Below are positions 46,432 to 55,721 of a stretch of DNA of 64,000 nucleotides, in pieces; the stretch's first letter is position 1; every line of letters begins with the position of its first letter. A program made the position numbers and the translations under genes. Source of the stretch: Aureivirga sp. CE67 (GTDB lineage Bacteria > Bacteroidota > Bacteroidia > Flavobacteriales > Flavobacteriaceae); contig NZ_JADOTV010000006.1 in assembly GCF_015767245.1 (NCBI RefSeq), positions 62,001-126,000 on the forward strand. Reading direction: 5' to 3'. The notes under the pieces were generated by a model that saw nothing but the letters and a program-made list of their open reading frames with translations, had not been told where the DNA came from and searched no databases.

Positions 46432-46555
46432 AATAATTCTTAACAAATAAATCAAACAAAAATCTTACACTAAGACTTTTAAAATGGACTTTTTCTTTTT
46501 CAATATTTTTTAGTCTTACTAATTTAAAAATATCTACTTTTTCTTTTTTCTTCAT
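46430..46555 (-). CDS. possible 41-residue basic protein
   Basis: A short frame on the minus strand, Met at 46555 (MKKKEKVDIFKLVRLKNIEK) to a stop at 46430, directly against the bidirectional terminator. TATCTTTG at 46558-46565 matches a -7 element, but it would leave no leader. Composition is like local genes, with no homologue recognised. It may be a real small gene or the end of a decayed one. Confidence 0.3.
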   Translation of the reverse strand: MKKKEKVDIFKLVRLKNIEKEKVHFKSLSVRFLFDLFVKNY

Positions 46556-46576
46556 AGCAAAGATATTATCTTACAT

Positions 46577-46591
46577 CGCCAAAAAATGACG
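46577..46591. promoter_or_regulatory. inverted repeat before the WYL gene
   Basis: CGCCA-AAAAA-TGACG, one mismatch, 10 bp before the WYL start codon. Possible self-regulating operator. Confidence 0.3.
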
Positions 46592-46601
46592 ATTTAATAT
46601 A

Positions 46602-47522
46602 ATGAATTACGAAATTGCAAATCGCTTCCGATTATTGATGGAACGATTATTACAAGAAAATTATCCTTCTAAATCCGAGCTAATTGAATTTCTAGAAAAA
46701 AAAGAAATTTATATTTCTGACAGAACTTTGGAGCGAGATTTAAGAGCTTTGAAATCCAATTTTGGAATCGATTGTCAATACGACCGATTGCATAAAGGAT
46801 ATTTTATTCCTGAAGAAATAAATTCGAAACAACAAATAAGTAGCCTTTTTCACTATTTGGAAATGGCATCTTCGGCTCAGTTTTTTACCAAAAGTATCAA
46901 TGAAACTAGTAAGACTTTGAATTTTATTGATTTTGATAAAGAACATCAATTTAAAGGTTTAGAGCATCTTCCGATCATCATGGAAGCTATTCAAGGGCAG
47001 AAGATTCTGAATTTTGTTCATTATAATTTTAAGAAAGAAAAAAGTACAGATTATAGTATTTCTCCAATAAAATTAAAAGCATATCAAAATCGTTGGTATG
47101 TAATTGGGCTTCCTACAAATAAGAAAGAAATTAGAGTTTTTGGGATTGATCGTATTTCAGATTTGAAAATTGGAAATAAGAAGAAAATTAATATTCAGAA
47201 ATATGAAGATCAATTGGATTTGTTTAATCATATTGTAGGACTAAACAGGCAAAATAAAAAGATTGAGTTGGTAGAAGTAGCTTTTTCGAAAATTCAATTA
47301 GAATATTTGAAAAGTTTGCCTTTGCATACCTCTCAAAAAATAACGGATAAAACCTATGAAGACAAAGTAATTGTGGAATATGTTTTAGCCATTAATTATG
47401 AGTTCAAAATGCAATTGGCACAATATGGTTCTAATGCAGTTGTTTTAAAACCAGATCATTTGAAAGAATCTATTATTTCGGATTTAAAGGAAACTTTGAA
47501 TAATTATGGTGTAGAAGTCTGA
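46602..47522 (+). CDS. WYL domain transcriptional regulator
   Basis: 306 residues. An N-terminal helix-turn-helix (RFRLLMERLLQENYPSKSELIEFL...SDRTLERDLRAL) is followed by a WYL domain with ISPIKLKAYQNRWYVIG and IRVFGIDRI, which binds ligands such as nucleic acid or nucleotide. The 3' end overlaps the convergent EamA gene by 19 bp. Target unknown. Confidence 0.88.
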   Translation: MNYEIANRFRLLMERLLQENYPSKSELIEFLEKKEIYISDRTLERDLRALKSNFGIDCQYDRLHKGYFIPEEINSKQQISSLFHYLEMASSAQFFTKSINETSKTLNFIDFDKEHQFKGLEHLPIIMEAIQGQKILNFVHYNFKKEKSTDYSISPIKLKAYQNRWYVIGLPTNKKEIRVFGIDRISDLKIGNKKKINIQKYEDQLDLFNHIVGLNRQNKKIELVEVAFSKIQLEYLKSLPLHTSQKITDKTYEDKVIVEYVLAINYEFKMQLAQYGSNAVVLKPDHLKESIISDLKETLNNYGVEV

Positions 47523-48397
47523 ATTTTTTTCTTTTTAAGTTTAAAATTCATGATAATCATTCCTAAGATGATAATTAGTCCACTTGCATAATGATAATGG
47601 TAAAGTTTTTCATCGAAAAGTAAACCTAAAACAGCTGTGAAAAGTGGAATAAGATTCATGAAAATTCCAGCTTGACCAGCACCTTTTATTTTAATTCCAA
47701 GATTCCAGGTGTAATAAGCAACGGCAGTACCTAAAGCTCCAACACCAACTGCGGCTAACCAAAATTCGAGGTTGTGAGAAAAATCGGTATTAAAACCATA
47801 AAATGGAATAGTAAAAGCATAGGTAATAACACAAACTAAGCTTGTAAGAAACGTAAAACTGGTATTTGAAAAATCAACAGAATAGATTTTAACCCAAACA
47901 TTATAAAAAGCAAAAACAACACATGAAATCAGGATGTATAAATCACTTTTACTGAAGGTAAGCATTCCTAAACCAGAGAAATTTCCTTTCAGAATTAAGT
48001 AAATTACACCGATAAAAGCGAAAATTACACCGATGATATGTTTGATTTCAAGTTTTGTTTTAAGTATAAAAAAGGATAGGAGTAGAGTCATCGCTGGGTT
48101 TAAACTGATAATAAGAGATGCACTAACAGCGGAACCTTTAATTAAACCTAAAAAGAAAAAATAATTAAAACCAAAAAGACCAATAACTCCAACGAGTATA
48201 ATTCCCCAAGCTCTTTTTTTAATTAATTTGAGACTTGGAAATGTTTTTAAAGAAATGAAAAATAATGTAATAGCACCAAATAGATATCTCCAAAAACCAG
48301 CTTCTACAAAATTTACTTGTTTAAGCATTATTTTGGCTAAATAATAATTTAAACCCCAAAAGAATGTTGCAATAATTAGATATATTGTAGCTCTCAT
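47504..48397 (-). CDS. EamA (DMT superfamily) transporter
   Basis: 297 residues with ten hydrophobic helices in two EamA repeats (WGLNYYLAKIMLKQVNFVEAGF in the first; GALGTAVAYYTWNLGIKIKGA in the second). It exports or exchanges small metabolites such as amino acids. The 3' end overlaps the convergent WYL gene. It is divergent from the TetR gene across 149 bp. Confidence 0.88.
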   Translation of the reverse strand: MRATIYLIIATFFWGLNYYLAKIMLKQVNFVEAGFWRYLFGAITLFFISLKTFPSLKLIKKRAWGIILVGVIGLFGFNYFFFLGLIKGSAVSASLIISLNPAMTLLLSFFILKTKLEIKHIIGVIFAFIGVIYLILKGNFSGLGMLTFSKSDLYILISCVVFAFYNVWVKIYSVDFSNTSFTFLTSLVCVITYAFTIPFYGFNTDFSHNLEFWLAAVGVGALGTAVAYYTWNLGIKIKGAGQAGIFMNLIPLFTAVLGLLFDEKLYHYHYASGLIIILGMIIMNFKLKKKKIQTSTP

Positions 48398-48497
48398 AAT
48401 ATTTGATGCAAAAATTTTACTTAAATTTACTACTATTTTGGTAACTTATTTGCATCTGAAAATCTTAAGATTTTAATAAAAAATAATAGTTCAAATA

Positions 48498-48528
48498 TTT
48501 GCATTTAATAGTAATACTATTATATTTG
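48498..48528 (+). promoter_or_regulatory. consensus promoter of the TetR-carbonic anhydrase operon
   Basis: TTTG (48498-48501), 19-bp spacer, TATATTTG (48521-48528). This matches the full Bacteroidota promoter consensus. Transcription should start near 48535, leaving a leader of about 12 nt before ATG 48547. Confidence 0.88.
48507..48521. promoter_or_regulatory. probable TetR operator inside the promoter spacer
   Basis: AATAGTA-A-TACTATT has perfect 7-bp arms and fills the -33/-7 spacer. A repressor bound here would block polymerase, so the TetR product may repress its own operon. Binding is inference. Confidence 0.6.
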
Positions 48529-48546
48529 CATATAAGTAAAGGAAAA

Positions 48547-49221
48547 ATGAAAGATTTATTTTCAAACATACAGATTAGAGTTAACGAAAATATTTATTTA
48601 AAGAATCCTGAGTCGAGTGATTTAGGAAAAAAAATCATATCTGGTAGTATTGATTTAATTGATGAGATAGGATTCGAATCATTTACTTTTAGAAAATTGG
48701 CAGTTTCTATATCTTCTACAGAAGCTTCTATTTACAGATACTTCGAAAGCAAACACAAATTATTATTATATCTTACAGCATGGTATTGGGCATGGATGGA
48801 ATACAAATTAGTATTTAATCTAATCAATATTAATTCTGCTGAAGAACGTTTGAAAAGAGCTGTTAAAATTGTAACAGAGCCAATAGAAGAGGATAGTAAT
48901 TTCTTGCATATTAATGAGGTAAAATTAAATAGAATTGTAATTTCAGAATCATCAAAAGCATATTTGACAAAAGAAGTTGATGAAGAACATAAAGAAGGTT
49001 TTTTCTCAGGTTATGAAAATATGGTGATACGTATTAGTAATGTGATTTTAGAAATAAATCCATCTTTTGTAAGTGCTAATATGTTAGTTTCTACGGTAAT
49101 TGAGGGTGCACACCATCAATATTATTTTGCGGAGCATTTGCCAAAACTTACTTCCGTTACTGAGGATAAAAATTGCATCACAAAATTTTATACCGATCTA
49201 GTTTTTAAAACAATTAATTAA
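48547..49221 (+). CDS. TetR/AcrR family regulator
   Basis: 225 codons from ATG 48547; an earlier in-frame start would lie inside the promoter. The N-terminal TetR helix-turn-helix is ISGSIDLIDEIGFESFTFRKL, then ISSTEASIYRYFESKHKLLLY. The C-terminal ligand domain is helical. It lies 12 bp before the carbonic anhydrase gene, in one operon under a promoter with a palindrome in its spacer. A regulator-first operon with self-repression is expected. Confidence 0.92.
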   Translation: MKDLFSNIQIRVNENIYLKNPESSDLGKKIISGSIDLIDEIGFESFTFRKLAVSISSTEASIYRYFESKHKLLLYLTAWYWAWMEYKLVFNLININSAEERLKRAVKIVTEPIEEDSNFLHINEVKLNRIVISESSKAYLTKEVDEEHKEGFFSGYENMVIRISNVILEINPSFVSANMLVSTVIEGAHHQYYFAEHLPKLTSVTEDKNCITKFYTDLVFKTIN

Positions 49222-49233
49222 TTAAATATAAAA

Positions 49234-49860
49234 ATGGCTGAATATATCACTCAATCTAAAGAATCTCAAGACAAGATTAATCCTGCATTAGCATTAGAAA
49301 TGTTAAAAGAAGGAAACAAACGTTTTTTAGATAAAAACAAAATTGATAGAAATTACTTAGAGCAAGTAAATAATACTGCAACAGGACAATATCCTTTTGC
49401 TGCAATCTTAAGTTGTATTGATTCAAGAGTTCCTGTAGAAATCGTTTTCGATCAAGGAATTGGTGATGTTTTCAATGCTAGAGTAGCGGGTAACTTTATT
49501 AATACGGATATCTTAGGGTCAATCGAGTATGCTTGTAAAGTTGCAGGTTCTAAATTAGTTGTTGTATTAGGGCACTCTGGGTGTGGAGCTGTAAAAGGTG
49601 CGTGTGATCACGTGGAGTTAGGAAATATTACTCCAATGTTAGATAACATTATGCCTGCTGTAGATGCTGTTGAGGAAACTGGAGATAGATCTTCAAGCAA
49701 CGGATCATTCGTACAGAAAGTAGTTGAGAAAAATGTTCATTTTAATGTGGATGGAATCTTAGAGAAAAGTCCAGTTTTAAAAGAAATGTACGATAATAAA
49801 GAGATTGACATCGTTGGAGCTGTGTATGATGTAGCTTCAGGTGAAGTTAGCTTTTTATAA
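49234..49860 (+). CDS. beta-carbonic anhydrase
   Basis: 208 residues. Zinc ligands Cys61 and Asp63 in CIDSR, and His114 and Cys117 in HSGCG, mark the beta class. It interconverts CO2 and bicarbonate. It lies 12 bp after a TetR gene. Use may be bicarbonate supply or pH, with control by the TetR signal. Confidence 0.95.
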   Translation: MAEYITQSKESQDKINPALALEMLKEGNKRFLDKNKIDRNYLEQVNNTATGQYPFAAILSCIDSRVPVEIVFDQGIGDVFNARVAGNFINTDILGSIEYACKVAGSKLVVVLGHSGCGAVKGACDHVELGNITPMLDNIMPAVDAVEETGDRSSSNGSFVQKVVEKNVHFNVDGILEKSPVLKEMYDNKEIDIVGAVYDVASGEVSFL

Positions 49861-50059
49861 TAAAAGATAAATCTAGAATAACTAGATTTGAACATATAGA
49901 ATTATTTCACGGTTGAATAAAAGAATATTTTTAAATGCATCATATTATAAAACGCTATTTAGATTGTGTTTAATATTGGTTCAACGTTCAATTGATGAAT
50001 ATTCTATTTATTTAATTTTTAAATATAAATTTTATATTTAAGGTTTTTACAAGGTTTGA

Positions 50060-50089
50060 AAAAAGGTTACTAGAAATAGTAACCTTTTT
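50060..50089. terminator. bidirectional terminator
   Basis: AAAAAGGTTACTA (50060-50072) with TAGTAACCTTTTT (50077-50089), a perfect 13-bp stem with GAAA tetraloop, between the convergent carbonic anhydrase and ferritin genes. Confidence 0.92.
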
Positions 50090-50115
50090 GTTTTCAAACT
50101 ATATAAAATTATTGT

Positions 50116-50631
50116 CTATAAATAATTTTTCATTCTTTCGTCGATGAATTGCTGTGCAGCTCCATCCATAAGGTGAATCATATCTAGAATATCTCTAAAT
50201 TTTTGTTCTTCCTCTAATTGTTCTGTTACGAACCATTGCATAAAGACTTCTGTTCCTACATCTCCAACTCTTCTACTTTCTTTAACGATGTTATAGATTT
50301 TCTGAGTAACAGAAATTTCCATGTCTAAAGCTGTTTCTACAACGTCTTTTAAAGATTCGTACTCATGATTGATGTTTGATACCTCTGGCGAAAAAGAAGC
50401 TCCACCATTGTCTAAAACATATTTAAAGATTTTCATCATGTGTTCTCTTTCTTCAAGAGCGTTTTTATAGAAGAAATCAGCTGATTGTAAATATCCGTTT
50501 TGATCACACCAAGAAGCCATCGCTAGGTATGCAGAAGAAGCGTGTTGTTCTGCAAATATCTGCTCGTTTAACAGTTCCATAATATCGGTATGGATACTTG
50601 TTTTTTGTCTAATTATATTTTTCATAATCAA
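50116..50631 (-). CDS. ferritin (FtnA type)
   Basis: 171 residues, four-helix ferritin. LLNEQIFAEQHASSAYLAMA, EEREHMMKIFKYV and TEQLEEEQKFRDIL hold the ferroxidase-site carboxylates and histidine. It stores iron as a 24-mer and limits Fenton chemistry. It is a single gene ending in a shared terminator. Start at MIMKN or the second Met. Confidence 0.94.
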   Translation of the reverse strand: MIMKNIIRQKTSIHTDIMELLNEQIFAEQHASSAYLAMASWCDQNGYLQSADFFYKNALEEREHMMKIFKYVLDNGGASFSPEVSNINHEYESLKDVVETALDMEISVTQKIYNIVKESRRVGDVGTEVFMQWFVTEQLEEEQKFRDILDMIHLMDGAAQQFIDERMKNYL

Positions 50632-50719
50632 TACTTTAGTTAGTGTACTAAATATAAAAATATAATTCTTATGATTTTGTTAATCTTTTTAATTTAAAGG
50701 TAGATTAAATCTAAATAAT

Positions 50720-51037
50720 TTATGCTAAAACTAAGCTTTCAGCTTCAAATATTTGACAAGTATTTTGAACAAGATTTTGTAAGTCTAAAATCTGAGGAAC
50801 ATCCAAAATAAAAAGGTGTTTTCTATTACACAAAGTCAAGATTTCGATATTTCTTGAATTAATAACAAGTTCCAAATATCTTGGAGAACTCATAAATCTA
50901 ATTTTGTGTTTTAAATGAAGAAATTCATGAAATGTAAGTGTTACAATTTTGTTTCCAAAATCGATATAAAATAATTGATTTTCAGCATCTTGATAGCTGC
51001 TAAAATAAGTTGATGTATGTAGTAATTCCATGTTCAT
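50720..51037 (-). CDS. small DUF6686-like protein
   Basis: 105 residues, soluble. The pattern LFYIDFGNKIVTLTFHEFLHLKHKI resembles the DUF6686 family of Flavobacteriia. No function is known. It lies upstream of ferritin on the same strand with 88 bp between. Start at MNMEL or MELL. Confidence 0.5.
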   Translation of the reverse strand: MNMELLHTSTYFSSYQDAENQLFYIDFGNKIVTLTFHEFLHLKHKIRFMSSPRYLELVINSRNIEILTLCNRKHLFILDVPQILDLQNLVQNTCQIFEAESLVLA

Positions 51038-51191
51038 TATGGAGCAAAAATAATTCTTATTAAGATTAGTTCCAAATAAAAAAGACTCTTAAATTGTTAA
51101 AATCCTCAATTTTTTTGTTTTTAATTGATTTTTATGAAAATAAATGTTGAATATTTAATTGTATATTCGAAACCATTAATTATTCGAAATA

Positions 51192-51644
51192 TTATAATTC
51201 AGCTTTTTTTACTTCGGAAAATTCAAATTCAATTGGGTTGATTTTAGTTTTCAAAAGAGAATGAATCTTACTCGGATTGATAAAACGATTTTCAAATCGT
51301 TCATTAATTAAATCAAAAGTATCTTTTTCTAAAATTTCCATTTGGCTATAGTCGACTTTATAATTCCAATACATCAATCTCCAAAGTAATTTTAAAATCC
51401 CTTTTTTATCCACAAGATTATATTTTTCTTCTGTTAGAATACAAATGGTTTCTGGAAAATTTTCAAAACTTTCAAAAGTAATTTCAAAAAGCTTTCCTTG
51501 ATACAAAGCTTTAATTTTCTTTATTTCTCTTACATTTAATTCGTTGATAATCTCAAAATTTTTCAATTCTCTATCCAAATCAAAGAGGATTTCAACATTA
51601 GAAATTCTCGAGTTTTTAAAATGTAAAATATAAGTATATTTCAT
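51192..51644 (-). CDS. soluble protein of unknown function
   Basis: 150 residues with no signal peptide, mixed alpha/beta with Leu/Glu/Lys-rich helices. No motif is recognised. It lies 28 bp after a lipoprotein gene on the same strand. Confidence 0.6.
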   Translation of the reverse strand: MKYTYILHFKNSRISNVEILFDLDRELKNFEIINELNVREIKKIKALYQGKLFEITFESFENFPETICILTEEKYNLVDKKGILKLLWRLMYWNYKVDYSQMEILEKDTFDLINERFENRFINPSKIHSLLKTKINPIEFEFSEVKKAEL

Positions 51645-51672
51645 TTCAATTTATTTTATTCATAAAACCAAA

Positions 51673-52131
51673 TTAATACTTTGTAGTTATGATTAAAATA
51701 TCTCCATCATGTCTTTTACACAGAATAGAATTATTCAAAACTTCTTTTGTCAATATTGTTACATTTTTGATTGCATTTGTATCAATTTTCACTTTTTCTA
51801 TTAGATTTTTTTTGATTGGAACTCCATCAATAACTACTAAACTGATATCATTGTTTAATGATAAACTATCTAATTTTAGATTTTTTAATTCATAAAATTC
51901 TACCTGTTTTCGTTGCGTGATTCTCAGTTCTCTATTTTTCTTGTCAATTTCAACTTTCTCAATATTATTTTTATCTAAAAAGAGAGTTTCTAAATTAGTC
52001 TTTTCCATATCAACCAATACTGTATATTTTGGTGTATATTTAGTTAAAATTTTATTGCGATCGTATTTAATATCTTTTGTTGCACAACTATATGTGAAAA
52101 TTAGTAAGAATAGAAGAAGTATTTTTTTCAT
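51673..52131 (-). CDS. lipoprotein of unknown function
   Basis: 152 residues. The signal peptide ends FTYSC. The mature part ends LVVIDGVPIKKN and GDILIITTKY, which resemble the plug-like piece of TonB-receptor proteins (VIDGVP..., GxIxITTK). It is probably a small periplasmic plug-related protein. Co-oriented with its neighbours. Confidence 0.65.
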   Translation of the reverse strand: MKKILLLFLLIFTYSCATKDIKYDRNKILTKYTPKYTVLVDMEKTNLETLFLDKNNIEKVEIDKKNRELRITQRKQVEFYELKNLKLDSLSLNNDISLVVIDGVPIKKNLIEKVKIDTNAIKNVTILTKEVLNNSILCKRHDGDILIITTKY

Positions 52132-52189
52132 AAGATTTTTTATTTTTTACAGCAATAAATATTCCGGAAAGGTTATTTCAAATATTTTG

Positions 52190-53311
52190 CTATTCATTTA
52201 GCATCAATTTTGCAATTGGATGGATAATTTCTTGTCTGAAATCTTCATTATAATCACAATTTCCTAAAACTACTATTCCAATTTTTTCTTCAGGAATCAT
52301 AATTAAATAACTTCTAAATCCTTTATCACCACCATAATGTCCAATTAATTTTTTTGAATTTATTTCGTTTAATTGAAACCCTAGACCGATATATGGATAG
52401 GAGCTGAAAGAAGAATTTATCATAGAAGTGTATAAATCTTTTGAGTCAGAATTTTCTAAATTTTGGAGAAAAGAAATCATCCATTTATTTAGGTCTTTAG
52501 TAGAAGTATTTAAAGTACTACTTGCTGCATGTTCTCTTGTATAAGGATAAGTATCTCTAATGTATATGCTTTTTGTTATCCAGCTTTTTGAATGTGGTGA
52601 AGTTTTTAATGAATCAGAAATATTAAAATACCTAAAATCACTATTGTTCATTTTATTTTTGTTCAAAATATTTTTTTGAACGAAATCTTCAAAAGTAGTA
52701 CCTGAAGCTTTTTCGATTACATAACCTAAAATATCATAGCCTAAATTACTATACTGATATTCCGTAGAAGATTTAGAATCTAGATCTAAATCAAGCTCTA
52801 AAACATACTCCTTTAAACTATTCTCAGATTGATTGTTATTATTCCAGTGATAATTACTAATATCAGGTAATCCAGAAGTATGATTTAAAAGATTTTTGAT
52901 AGTAATCTCTTTTACTCTTTCATCGTCATATTTAATTTCTGGAATTATTTCTATTAATTTATCATCAAGTGAAATTTTATTTTGTTCTACAAGTTTCATG
53001 ATAGCTTCAGCGGTAAATAATTTACTAACAGATGCTGTATGAAATACCGAATTTTCAGTAATAGGTTTTTTAGTTTCAATATTTCTAAAACCATATCCTT
53101 TGGCTGTAATTATAGAGTCATTTTTAACGATTCCTATAGAAATTCCAGGAATATTATATTCGTTCATTTTTTGAATTACTATAGAATCAACTTCTTTAAG
53201 AAAACTTGTTTCGGAATGATCAATTTTAAGATTTTGATTAAATGTTGAAGTGTCACACGATTGGAAAATTGTAGAGAATAAAACTACAATAACAAGAATA
53301 GATTTTTTCAT
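52190..53311 (-). CDS. class C beta-lactamase-like serine hydrolase lipoprotein
   Basis: 373 residues. The signal peptide ends FQSC (Cys19). Active-site Ser94-Val-Ser-Lys97 in HTASVSKLF, then YSNLGYDILG (YxN) and a HYGG motif in place of KTG. The layout is that of family S12 (penicillin-binding/esterase type). The substrate may be a D-amino-acid peptide or ester; resistance is not implied. Separated from the upstream LytS operon by its terminator. Confidence 0.88.
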   Translation of the reverse strand: MKKSILVIVVLFSTIFQSCDTSTFNQNLKIDHSETSFLKEVDSIVIQKMNEYNIPGISIGIVKNDSIITAKGYGFRNIETKKPITENSVFHTASVSKLFTAEAIMKLVEQNKISLDDKLIEIIPEIKYDDERVKEITIKNLLNHTSGLPDISNYHWNNNNQSENSLKEYVLELDLDLDSKSSTEYQYSNLGYDILGYVIEKASGTTFEDFVQKNILNKNKMNNSDFRYFNISDSLKTSPHSKSWITKSIYIRDTYPYTREHAASSTLNTSTKDLNKWMISFLQNLENSDSKDLYTSMINSSFSSYPYIGLGFQLNEINSKKLIGHYGGDKGFRSYLIMIPEEKIGIVVLGNCDYNEDFRQEIIHPIAKLMLNE

Positions 53312-53376
53312 TTTGTTGTAAATATTAGCTAATATACAGAATGTAAGAATTATTGAAAAAATAAATTTAAAACTTC

Positions 53377-53420
53377 AAAAAAAATAGGAGAGTAACACAA
53401 TTGATGTGAAACCCTCCTAT
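53377..53420 (-). terminator. terminator of the LytTR-ADC-LytS operon
   Basis: On the minus strand ATAGGAG pairs with CTCCTAT, with an inner CACA/TGTG pairing, then eight T residues. It is about 100 bp after the LytS stop at 53519 and marks the operon end. Confidence 0.75.
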
Positions 53421-53518
53421 ATAAACTCAAACATGTTAATGTTTAATAAAAACTAATTATGATTATAAAGTGTAGGACTCTTTTTTACTTTATTATAAAT
53501 TTTTGTTGAAACTATTAC

Positions 53519-54574
53519 TCAAAAAATCTTACCTAATTCCAATTTTACCTTAAAAACATTATCAATTATATTAATCTTTAAATCATGTTTGCTTGCATAA
53601 CTAACCTCTAACCTCTCTTTTACATTTTTAATTCCTAAACCACTATAACTTGGATCAGAATTTACTTTAGCATTTGTATTAATGCTATTTTCACATGTAA
53701 AATATATTTTTCCTTCGTGTTGTTTAATATTGATTTGTATCGGATGTTTTTTTCCATCGTCAAAAACTCCATATTTGAAACAATTTTCAATAAATGGCAT
53801 TAACAACATTGGTTCTATTTGTGTATTTTCATCTTCAATATTCGTCTCAAATGTCACTACGATGTCGTCATCTTTTATTTTTTGTGAATAAATATAGTTT
53901 TCGATATAATTGATCTCTTTTTGAATCGGTACCCAATTATTCTTACAATCATAAGTAACATAGCGCATCATATCAGCTAAAGTATTTATGTATTTTTCAG
54001 ATTTATCAGGAGAAAGTCGGATAATTGCATTCAAATTATTTAAAGCATTCAGAAAAAAATGGGGATTCATCTGAGAACGTAAAAATTTTGTTTCTGCCAA
54101 CAATCGTTCTTTCTCAATTTGAATCCTTTGTTTTTCATTTTTCGAAAAATCTAAAATCAGACGAATTGTAGTACTTCCAAAAAGAAAAATAATTGTAGGA
54201 ATTAAAAGACGAATGAACCTATTATTTGCTCTACCTGGAAATGAAAAAGTTCTGAATGTATTTTCTATTGGCCAAATTATAGATTGCAGCGTTTTCACAA
54301 TCCATAAATAAAAGAATGGCGTAATCACTATAATAGCAAGAATTATCAAAGAATAAATCACATATTTTTTTCTGGTAAAAAGTTTTGGTATTAATACAAA
54401 AGCATTGAAATAACTTATACTAGCAAAAGTTAATACCATACAAATTGATTGAAAAAGAGTTTTGAAATCATTACGATTATTAATCTCTAATAACTTAAAT
54501 ACAAGTAAGAAATATAGAATCCAAAAAATAACTTGGATAATCAGACTCGCTTTTTTATTTATGGTAAAGTTCAT
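53519..54574 (-). CDS. LytS-type sensor histidine kinase
   Basis: 351 residues. Four hydrophobic helices in the first 140 residues, then a coiled linker and the His_kinase domain with phospho-accepting His172 in MNPHFFLNALNN. The ATP part has LLMPFIENCFKYGVFD and GLGIKNVKERL. It has no large periplasmic domain, so any signal reaches its helices directly. It is the last gene of the operon; the LytTR response regulator is the first. Signal transduction to that regulator is expected. Confidence 0.93.
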   Translation of the reverse strand: MNFTINKKASLIIQVIFWILYFLLVFKLLEINNRNDFKTLFQSICMVLTFASISYFNAFVLIPKLFTRKKYVIYSLIILAIIVITPFFYLWIVKTLQSIIWPIENTFRTFSFPGRANNRFIRLLIPTIIFLFGSTTIRLILDFSKNEKQRIQIEKERLLAETKFLRSQMNPHFFLNALNNLNAIIRLSPDKSEKYINTLADMMRYVTYDCKNNWVPIQKEINYIENYIYSQKIKDDDIVVTFETNIEDENTQIEPMLLMPFIENCFKYGVFDDGKKHPIQINIKQHEGKIYFTCENSINTNAKVNSDPSYSGLGIKNVKERLEVSYASKHDLKINIIDNVFKVKLELGKIF

Positions 54575-54638
54575 AATTTTTTTAAAAAAATGTAGTGATT
54601 TAAAAATCTTAAACCACTACAAGGTAAAGAAAAAGACG

Positions 54639-55697
54639 TTAAAAAGGGTCTCCAGTCAGACTAAAAGAAGCTTTATTAATTAAATAATAGGCTCCAATCA
54701 TGTTTGATGGTGTTAAGTCTAAAGGATGATGAAATGGAATTGATTCCGTATTGGTAACAACTTCTGCTTCACCAAAAGTGATAGAAACGATACTTGGGAA
54801 TTGATCCGCTGTTTCAAAAATGCTATTTCCTGTTCCTGTTTTACCTAAAACAATGATTTCTCCATTTCTGAATTGTAAATTTTTAAGTGTCGATAATTCT
54901 ATCATCTCTTGTTTTGCAGCTTCATCAATTGTATAGTTTTCTGTATTTAGACTAACTTCCATCGTACCTCCTAGAGGATTTGTTCCGTCTCCATAGTAAA
55001 GAGGTTCTTCTCTAGTAAAATTGATTTCTCCCAATGTTTTAGGTAATCCTAAACCAATGATTCCTGCCCACATTGAAACCTCATCTGTTACTGGCATATA
55101 AACACAGTGCCAATATTCCACACCTTGATATTCTACAAGAATAAAAATGGCATTTTCTTTATAAGGTGTTGCATCATAATCCAATTTGTAAAAATCATTA
55201 ATGAAAGCAAAAACTAGCATACGACTTGGCATTTCAAATTCATCAGGAATCAAACTCTGATATGCAACTTCATTATCTGTTTCATAATACATGAAAATTC
55301 CATCATTTTCTAAATATTTATAAGGAACGTGTTCATATAAAGTATCAATCGTAATTTCAATACTTTTGGTGCTTTCTATTTCTCCATTAGATGCTGTCAA
55401 AGAGATAGGGAAAGTTCCATTTTCTGTAAAAGTTGCAATCGGATTTTCTTCTGCTGAATTTTGAGAAATAGCGTCTGGAAAAGACCATTCGTAATTTGTC
55501 GCATTTTCAGAAGAATTAATTAAAGTAACTACAGCTTTGTTTTGTTCTACAGCTAACTCAAAATCAAAATCTGCAGTTACAATTAATTGTGTTTCCTCTT
55601 CTTGTTGTTGCTGTTCTTCTTGCTGCGTATCATCATCTTCACTACAAGAAGCAAGCATAGCGAGCAATGCTATTACAATCAGTTTAAAGTTTTTCAT
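54639..55697 (-). CDS. PKD-domain surface lipoprotein with ADC-like domain
   Basis: 352 residues. The signal peptide ends LASC (Cys18) and the Cys is followed by SEDDD, a Bacteroidota surface-export signal. A Gln/Glu linker is followed by a PKD domain (about 40-118, NYEWSFPDA...ATFTENGTFPISLTAS). Residues 125-352 resemble the acetoacetate decarboxylase superfamily: Lys220 in GLPKTLGEI matches the Schiff-base lysine, and PYKE has a likely Glu. The usual second lysine is Thr221. It is paralogous to the next gene upstream and 64 bp before the LytS gene. Role unknown. Confidence 0.8.
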   Translation of the reverse strand: MKNFKLIVIALLAMLASCSEDDDTQQEEQQQQEEETQLIVTADFDFELAVEQNKAVVTLINSSENATNYEWSFPDAISQNSAEENPIATFTENGTFPISLTASNGEIESTKSIEITIDTLYEHVPYKYLENDGIFMYYETDNEVAYQSLIPDEFEMPSRMLVFAFINDFYKLDYDATPYKENAIFILVEYQGVEYWHCVYMPVTDEVSMWAGIIGLGLPKTLGEINFTREEPLYYGDGTNPLGGTMEVSLNTENYTIDEAAKQEMIELSTLKNLQFRNGEIIVLGKTGTGNSIFETADQFPSIVSITFGEAEVVTNTESIPFHHPLDLTPSNMIGAYYLINKASFSLTGDPF

Positions 55698-55721
55698 TTG
55701 GATTTATGTTTAATAGTTAAT

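Noticed and set aside
49860-50055. Inverted repeat AATAAAAGAATATT / AATATTCTATTTATT after carbonic anhydrase
   Set aside because: Arms are about 80 bp apart with a one-base gap in AT-rich DNA; the strong terminator further on explains the region better.
52190-53311. A beta-lactam resistance gene
   Set aside because: It has the S12 fold motifs but HYGG in place of KTG and a lipoprotein signal; such esterase/peptidase relatives are common and resistance cannot be inferred.
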